A stretch of DNA of 46,310 bases from Bradyrhizobium sp. (GTDB lineage: Bacteria; Pseudomonadota; Alphaproteobacteria; Rhizobiales; Xanthobacteraceae): NCBI RefSeq assembly GCF_030697065.1, contig NZ_JAUYQU010000095.1, positions 1 to 46,310 on the forward strand. The letters run 5' to 3'. Both the position numbers and the translations under genes were made by a program. Shown here piece after piece: positions 42,398 through 46,310 of this stretch. Within the stretch, counting starts at the first letter, position 1. Every line of letters begins with the position of its first letter. The notes beneath the pieces are model-generated. The model worked only from the letters and a program-made list of their open reading frames with translations. It was not told where the DNA came from and ran no database searches.

Positions 42398-43387
42398 TCA
42401 GGCCGGCGGCAGTCCGAGCCCCTGGCCAACCTCGATCCAGATCGGCAATTCGCGCTGATACAGGGCATTGGCTTCCTTGAAGCCGATCGCCGGATCGAGC
42501 GCGAAAGTCTTGAGAACTTCCTTCACTTTCGGATCCTGGTTGGCCGCGACAAGGAGCTCCGACAGCCGATCGACGATCGGCTGCGGCGTCGCCTTCGGCA
42601 AGGCCCAGCCCGAAAAGCCGCTCACGGTGAAAAACTTCGATGTCGCGCCCTGCTCAGGCAGGGTCTTGACGTCGGGGATCTGGGGCACCCTCCTCGAATG
42701 CACCGCGAACAGGGTGCCCTTGTTGCTTTGCAGGACGGACTGCGCGGCCGTATAGCTGCCCATCGCGACATCGAGCGTACCGTCCAGCAACCCTGTCCAC
42801 ATCGGCGCTTCGCCGCGGTAGTGGATCGGCTCGATCTTGAGACCGTATTGCTTGTTGAGTTCGCTGATCGTCATGTGCGGGGCCGAGCCCGCGCTATAGG
42901 TGCCGAAGTTCACCTGGCCCTTCTTGCGCGCGAAAGCAACGAAATCGTCCAGTGACTTGACGCCGGATTCCAGGCTCGCGACCAGCAGCAGGCCGGCGCC
43001 GGGGATGATGCTGACGAGCGTCAGGTCCTTGTCCATGTCGTAGCCGGGGTTCTTCATCATCACCCGGTTCATCACATAGGTGGTCGAGATCGAGCACAGG
43101 ATGGTGAGACCATCCGGCGCCGCACGCGCCACTTCCGCGGCGCCGATCGAGCCGGAGGCGCCCGCCTTGTTTTCGATGATGACGTTCTGCCCGACCTGTC
43201 TGGAGATGAAATCGCCGAAGGCGCGCGCCAGCAGGTCGGTCTGCCCGCCCGCCGGATAGCTGCAGACCATGCGGATCTGCCGCGACGGCCAGGCGCCCTG
43301 CGCCGAGGCTCCGCGCCCGATGAAAGGCATCGCGGCGGCGGCCGTGCCGGCGGCGATGAAGTGACGGCGATTGAATTTCGTTGACAT
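42398..43387 (-). CDS. Bug/TctC-family tripartite tricarboxylate transport binding protein, 329 aa
   Basis: A twin-arginine-like signal (FNRRHFIAAGTAAAAMPFIG) exports a periplasmic binding protein. WPSRQIRMVCSYPAGGQTDL is the usual Bug opening (P-x-x-[PV]-[IV]-x-x-x-V-P-x-x-P-G-G-x-x-D); VIIENKAGASGSIGAAEVAR and PDGLTILC confirm the family. Such proteins bind carboxylates and pass them to a TctAB permease, which is absent here; orphan Bug proteins are common in Burkholderiales and Bradyrhizobium. GGGAGGAATC precedes ATG 43387. Confidence 0.88.
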   Translation of the reverse strand: MSTKFNRRHFIAAGTAAAAMPFIGRGASAQGAWPSRQIRMVCSYPAGGQTDLLARAFGDFISRQVGQNVIIENKAGASGSIGAAEVARAAPDGLTILCSISTTYVMNRVMMKNPGYDMDKDLTLVSIIPGAGLLLVASLESGVKSLDDFVAFARKKGQVNFGTYSAGSAPHMTISELNKQYGLKIEPIHYRGEAPMWTGLLDGTLDVAMGSYTAAQSVLQSNKGTLFAVHSRRVPQIPDVKTLPEQGATSKFFTVSGFSGWALPKATPQPIVDRLSELLVAANQDPKVKEVLKTFALDPAIGFKEANALYQRELPIWIEVGQGLGLPPA

Positions 43388-43528
43388 GATTCCTCCCTGA
43401 ATTTCCGGCGAACCTATCGCATCGGCCGTCTTCTGCAACGTGAGAAAGATGGACAGATCGGCGCATGCAACCAGAAATAAATCTCCTTGCATAATGCCAC
43501 TTCGACCGCAGGCGCCTGCACAGGCCCG

Positions 43529-43876
43529 TCAGGTCAGTTTGAGGGTCCCGTCGCCGACCACGCGAAGGTCGATCTCGCCGATCAGCTCCGAACGCTGCAG
43601 TTCGGCGGCGCTCATGGCGTCCGTCGTCTGCTGCAACGTACTGACATTCGATCCGAGCGACACGATTCCGCCCAGCACTACGGCGATCGATCCGAGGGCG
43701 GCGGGCGCGTTGGCCCCGAACAGGCCGAGCATCGCGAGCAGCAGCAAGCCGACGCCGCCGGCGATGGCCGCCTTGGAAACCAGAATGATCTTCCGGCATC
43801 GCTCGGCGGCCTCGGCAAGCTCCTCGAGCCGCGCTTCAAGCCGGGAAATTTCGTCGGTCGCGCTGTCTTCGGCCAT
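43529..43876 (-). CDS. Hypothetical membrane protein, 115 aa
   Basis: An amphipathic, acidic helix (EISRLEARLEELAEAAERCR) precedes two membrane spans (about 33-53, VSKAAIAGGVGLLLLAMLGL; 58-78, PAALGSIAVVLGGIVSLGSN) and a cytoplasmic tail ending VVGDGTLKLT. I recall similar Bradyrhizobium proteins without function. The start is uncertain: ATG 43876 gives a clean amino end, but ATG 43900 and 43951 are in frame and none has a good ribosome-binding site. Confidence 0.55.
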   Translation of the reverse strand: MAEDSATDEISRLEARLEELAEAAERCRKIILVSKAAIAGGVGLLLLAMLGLFGANAPAALGSIAVVLGGIVSLGSNVSTLQQTTDAMSAAELQRSELIGEIDLRVVGDGTLKLT

Positions 43877-44144
43877 CAAATTCAGGATCGGGATCCGCAT
43901 CGCCAATGTGTCGGTCGTCCCGATAGTCGGGCGCGCCAATGACGAAGTCAAATCGCGGAAGCCGATGCACCGGTTCTAACCGAGCGATCCCGCGACGCCC
44001 ATGTCGACGTAGCCACGGTTTATGCTGGCACAAATGCCCGGCGGGGGCGGTGTCGGTCACCGAAACCAGCCAGGCCTGCCCGCGTTTCAACGGAACGCTT
44101 TGCAATCTCGGAGGTTGGCGCTGACATTTTTGCAGGAGAGAATC

Positions 44145-45320
44145 ATGCGCGCGCTATGCTGGCACGGAAAAGGCGACGTCCGGGTCGATACCGTTCCCGA
44201 TCCAAAGATCCAGCATCCGCGCGATGCGATCATCAGGATCACGGCCTGTGCCATCTGTGGCTCCGACCTTCATCTCCTTGACGGTTACCAGCCCACCATG
44301 GAGAGCGGTGACATTCTCGGCCACGAGAACATGGGCGAGGTGATAGAGCTCGGTTCCGAAGTCAAAAACCTCAAGCTAGGCGATCGCGTCGTGGTGCCTT
44401 TCACCATCAGTTGCGGTCAGTGCTGGTTCTGTCAGAAGGGCCTGTTTTCGTGCTGCGACCGCACCAACCCGAATGCCGAGATGGCGGCCAAGGCGATGGG
44501 ACAATCGCCCGCCGGACTGTTTGGATTCAGCCACATGCTTGGGGGCTATTCCGGCGGCCAGGCGGAATATCTTCGGGTCCCGATGGCCGACGTCGGCCCG
44601 ATCAAGGTTCCGGACAATGTCACCGACGAACAGGCGCTTTTCCTGTCCGACATCTTTCCGACCGGTTACATGGCAGCCATCAATGCGCAGATCGAACCGG
44701 GCGATACCGTTGCGATCTGGGGCTGCGGTCCGGTAGGACAGTTCGCCATCCGGTCCGCGCTGCTGCTGCAGGCCGGGCGCGTCATCGCGATCGATGAAGT
44801 GCCTGAACGTCTTGCGATGGCCGAAGCCGGCGGCGCAGAGACTATCGATTTCTCGAAAACCGACGTCTATGACGAACTGATGAAGCGGACCGACAAGCGC
44901 GGTCCGGATAGCTGCATCGACGCAGTCGGCTGCGAGGCTTCCGGCCACGGCGCGGCCGATGCGGTGCTCGACAAGGTGAAAGCGGCAACGTTTCTCGCCA
45001 CCGACCGGGTTCATGTGCTGCGCGAGGCGATCATGTGCTGCCGCAAGGCGGGTACGATCTCGATTCCGGGTGTCTATGTCGGCATGGGCGACAAGATCCC
45101 GATTGGCGCGGCGATGAACAAGGGGCTCACCATCAAGACCGGACAGACCCATGTTCAGGCCTACACGGCCCCGCTGCTGAAGCGGATCGAGGCCGGCGAG
45201 ATCGATCCGAGCTTTGTTGTGACGCACCCGGCCAGCCTCGAAGACGCGCCCGAGATGTACAGGAAGTTTCGCGACAAGGAAGACGGCGTCATCAAGGTCG
45301 TGTTGCGGCCCGGCAAATAG
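44145..45320 (+). CDS. Zinc-dependent alcohol dehydrogenase family protein, 391 aa
   Basis: A medium-chain dehydrogenase. Catalytic zinc region: [14 protein letters not shown] and LGHENMGEV (Cys, His and Glu). Structural zinc lobe: [17 protein letters not shown], four cysteines. The Rossmann motif is [20 protein letters not shown] followed by [15 protein letters not shown], whose Asp after the second strand favours NAD. The length and the long insertion ([20 protein letters not shown]) match the glutathione-independent formaldehyde dehydrogenase-like branch. AGGAGAGAATC precedes ATG 44145. It is followed by an 11-bp hairpin. Confidence 0.9.
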   Translation: MRALCWHGKGDVRVDTVPDPKIQHPRDAIIRITACAICGSDLHLLDGYQPTMESGDILGHENMGEVIELGSEVKNLKLGDRVVVPFTISCGQCWFCQKGLFSCCDRTNPNAEMAAKAMGQSPAGLFGFSHMLGGYSGGQAEYLRVPMADVGPIKVPDNVTDEQALFLSDIFPTGYMAAINAQIEPGDTVAIWGCGPVGQFAIRSALLLQAGRVIAIDEVPERLAMAEAGGAETIDFSKTDVYDELMKRTDKRGPDSCIDAVGCEASGHGAADAVLDKVKAATFLATDRVHVLREAIMCCRKAGTISIPGVYVGMGDKIPIGAAMNKGLTIKTGQTHVQAYTAPLLKRIEAGEIDPSFVVTHPASLEDAPEMYRKFRDKEDGVIKVVLRPGK

Positions 45321-45346
45321 CGGAAGCGCCATGGACCCGGGCTTGC

Positions 45347-45373
45347 GGGATCGTCGTCGGAAACGACGATCCC
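45347..45373 (+). terminator. Hairpin after the alcohol dehydrogenase gene
   Basis: GGGATCGTCGT (45347-45357) and ACGACGATCCC (45363-45373) pair perfectly over 11 bp with a 5-base loop, 26 bases past the stop. No T run follows, so termination may be partial. It lies 30 bases before the next gene. Confidence 0.5.
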
Positions 45374-45403
45374 GTTCTGCGCGAAAAACTGCTACACCGG
45401 CTC

Positions 45404-46015
45404 ATGGCGCGGAAACTCAAGACCTTTCGGACGTCGCTGGGCTTCTTCGACATGGCGATAGCGGCGCCGTCGATGAAAGCGGCACTGCAAGCATGGGGTT
45501 CGAAGAGCAATCTGTTTCATCAGGGCTTCGCGAGCGAAGTTGACGACCCCGACGTGATCGCCGCCACCCTGTCGAAGCCGGGGGTCGTGCTCAGGCGTCC
45601 TGTCGGCTCGGACGGCCCCTTCAAGGAAGAGGCGGAGCTGCCGTCCGACCTTTCCGGCGGGACGGTCAAAGCCCGAACAGGGAAGCAACGCGTCAAGCCC
45701 GGCAAGAAATCTGCCGGCAAGACCGACGATCGCGCTGCCCGCAAGGCCGCATTGGCCTATGAGAAGGAGCAGAAGCAGCGCGAAAGCCGGCAGCGCAAGG
45801 CAGAAGCCGTCATGGCGAAACGGCGCGCGCGCCGGGAGCAGGCTGTCGCGAAAGCCCAGGCCGCTCTTGAAGAAGCCAACCGCGCGCATGAACAGAGGAT
45901 CGACGCGATCGACGCCGAGCGCGCCGCTCTCGAACAACGCGCGCAGGCGGAGGACGAACGCTGGAACAAGCAGAAGGAAAAGCTGGAAACCGCATTGCGC
46001 CGTGCGCGCGGATGA
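45404..46015 (+). CDS. Lysine-rich, coiled-coil cell-envelope-type hypothetical protein, 203 aa
   Basis: The first 60 residues (RKLKTFRTSLGFFDMAIAAP, MKAALQAWGSKSNLFHQGFA) look folded and conserved; I have seen this opening on Bradyrhizobium hypothetical proteins. From about residue 90 the sequence is almost all Lys, Arg, Glu, Ala and Gln (KAALAYEKEQKQRESRQRKA, EEANRAHEQRIDAIDAERAA), a long charged coiled coil. There is no signal peptide. ATG 45404 is the only good start near the folded part. Function is unknown. Confidence 0.65.
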   Translation: MARKLKTFRTSLGFFDMAIAAPSMKAALQAWGSKSNLFHQGFASEVDDPDVIAATLSKPGVVLRRPVGSDGPFKEEAELPSDLSGGTVKARTGKQRVKPGKKSAGKTDDRAARKAALAYEKEQKQRESRQRKAEAVMAKRRARREQAVAKAQAALEEANRAHEQRIDAIDAERAALEQRAQAEDERWNKQKEKLETALRRARG

Positions 46016-46119
46016 CTGGCCCACCAAACGGAAGCGCCGCGTCGCGCGACCTGCGGCTACCCGTCGGGCAAATCAGTTCCGATTTACAGAATTCGTGTCA
46101 AGCCCCTCGCGCAAAAATA

Positions 46120-46310
46120 ATTCTGTTTATCGGAATCAACAATCAGGCTATATGTCTCGCCATCCCGTCCCACTCCGAGGGGCATTGCGCAAAGGTCACC
46201 AGTGCGGGACGGGGATGCGGTGGACGCGGATGGCGCTCCTGACCAGGGCGCCTGAAACGGATGCGAAATCGTGCGGTCCTGACACCTCGGTGCTGGTGTC
46301 AAGCTTGCGG
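46120..46310. repeat. Edge of a dispersed Bradyrhizobium-type repeat, partial
   Basis: The last 190 bases hold phrases such as CATCCCGTCCCACTCCGA and GGTGCTGGTGTCAAGCTTG that I remember recurring many times in Bradyrhizobium and Afipia genomes, where they produce spurious hypothetical proteins in several frames. No frame here has a start and a protein-like composition. The element continues beyond the window. This call rests on memory alone. Confidence 0.35.

Noticed and set aside
44145..45320. Glutathione-dependent formaldehyde dehydrogenase (AdhC/FrmA)
   Set aside because: The sequence fits the zinc-dependent family with a long insertion after the structural zinc lobe rather than class III ADH, so no specific gene symbol is given.
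46084..46302. 72-codon minus-strand open frame at the right edge
   Set aside because: No ribosome-binding site or motif, and it lies in the suspected dispersed repeat.

Overview
The window is high-GC alphaproteobacterial DNA. The closest match I can name by gene content is Bradyrhizobium or a relative (Nitrobacteraceae, Hyphomicrobiales). Supporting signs are a CckA-type hybrid kinase, subpolar-type flagellar operons preceded by CtrA-like boxes, a MotE homologue, the DUF6468-type flagellar gene, and dispersed palindromic repeats with GTCATTCCGGG arms. This assignment comes from recognising families, not from a database search.

Layout. Positions 1-4259 hold housekeeping and small genes: the 5' part of class I fumarase with an in-frame TAG, a decayed BrnA/CopG-like antitoxin, a secreted hypothetical, a GFA-family protein, a glutathione S-transferase and a Tim44-like protein. 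Positions 4640-10434 look like an accessory thiol/redox island: an AhpD-like protein, an ATP-grasp enzyme, a translationally coupled class II amidotransferase/methyltransferase pair, and an arsR-permease-thioredoxin-OsmC operon under a near-perfect 24-bp operator. Its left edge carries a scrap of thiolase.

Next comes cckA (10466-13027). It is followed by a minus-strand flagellar operon (flgB-flgC-fliE-fliQ-fliR-flhB) and, divergently, fliO-fliP. The shared upstream region has a CtrA box. Between fliP and the second flagellar block lie about 11 kb of other genes: a five-gene CHAT-protease cassette (18981-24473), a VOC protein with a class V aminotransferase, and a PBP1A-type peptidoglycan synthase with a nuclease-like tail. 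The second flagellar block has fliL-fliM-DUF6468-motE and a 1236-residue TPR protein on the minus strand. flgF-flgG-flgA-flgH are on the plus strand and end at a strong terminator. Small accessory genes follow: an ABM monooxygenase, vapBC, small zinc-ribbon and membrane proteins, a Bug/TctC binding protein and a zinc alcohol dehydrogenase. The window ends in what looks like a dispersed Bradyrhizobium repeat.

How it fits together. In alphaproteobacteria CckA phosphorylates ChpT, which phosphorylates CtrA. CtrA-type TTAA-N7-TTAA boxes stand before flgB and before the TPR gene, and a half-site stands before fliL, so the kinase gene and its probable targets lie close together. flgF has a sigma-54-like promoter and a leader with two hairpins that present the same 12-base sequence.

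The best candidate for an undescribed system is the CHAT cassette. A secreted TPR-CHAT protease (His985/Cys1036) shares a four-cysteine module (C-x11-C-x16/18-C-x10-C) with the next gene, which has two copies. An exported beta-rich protein and two zinc-ribbon proteins follow.
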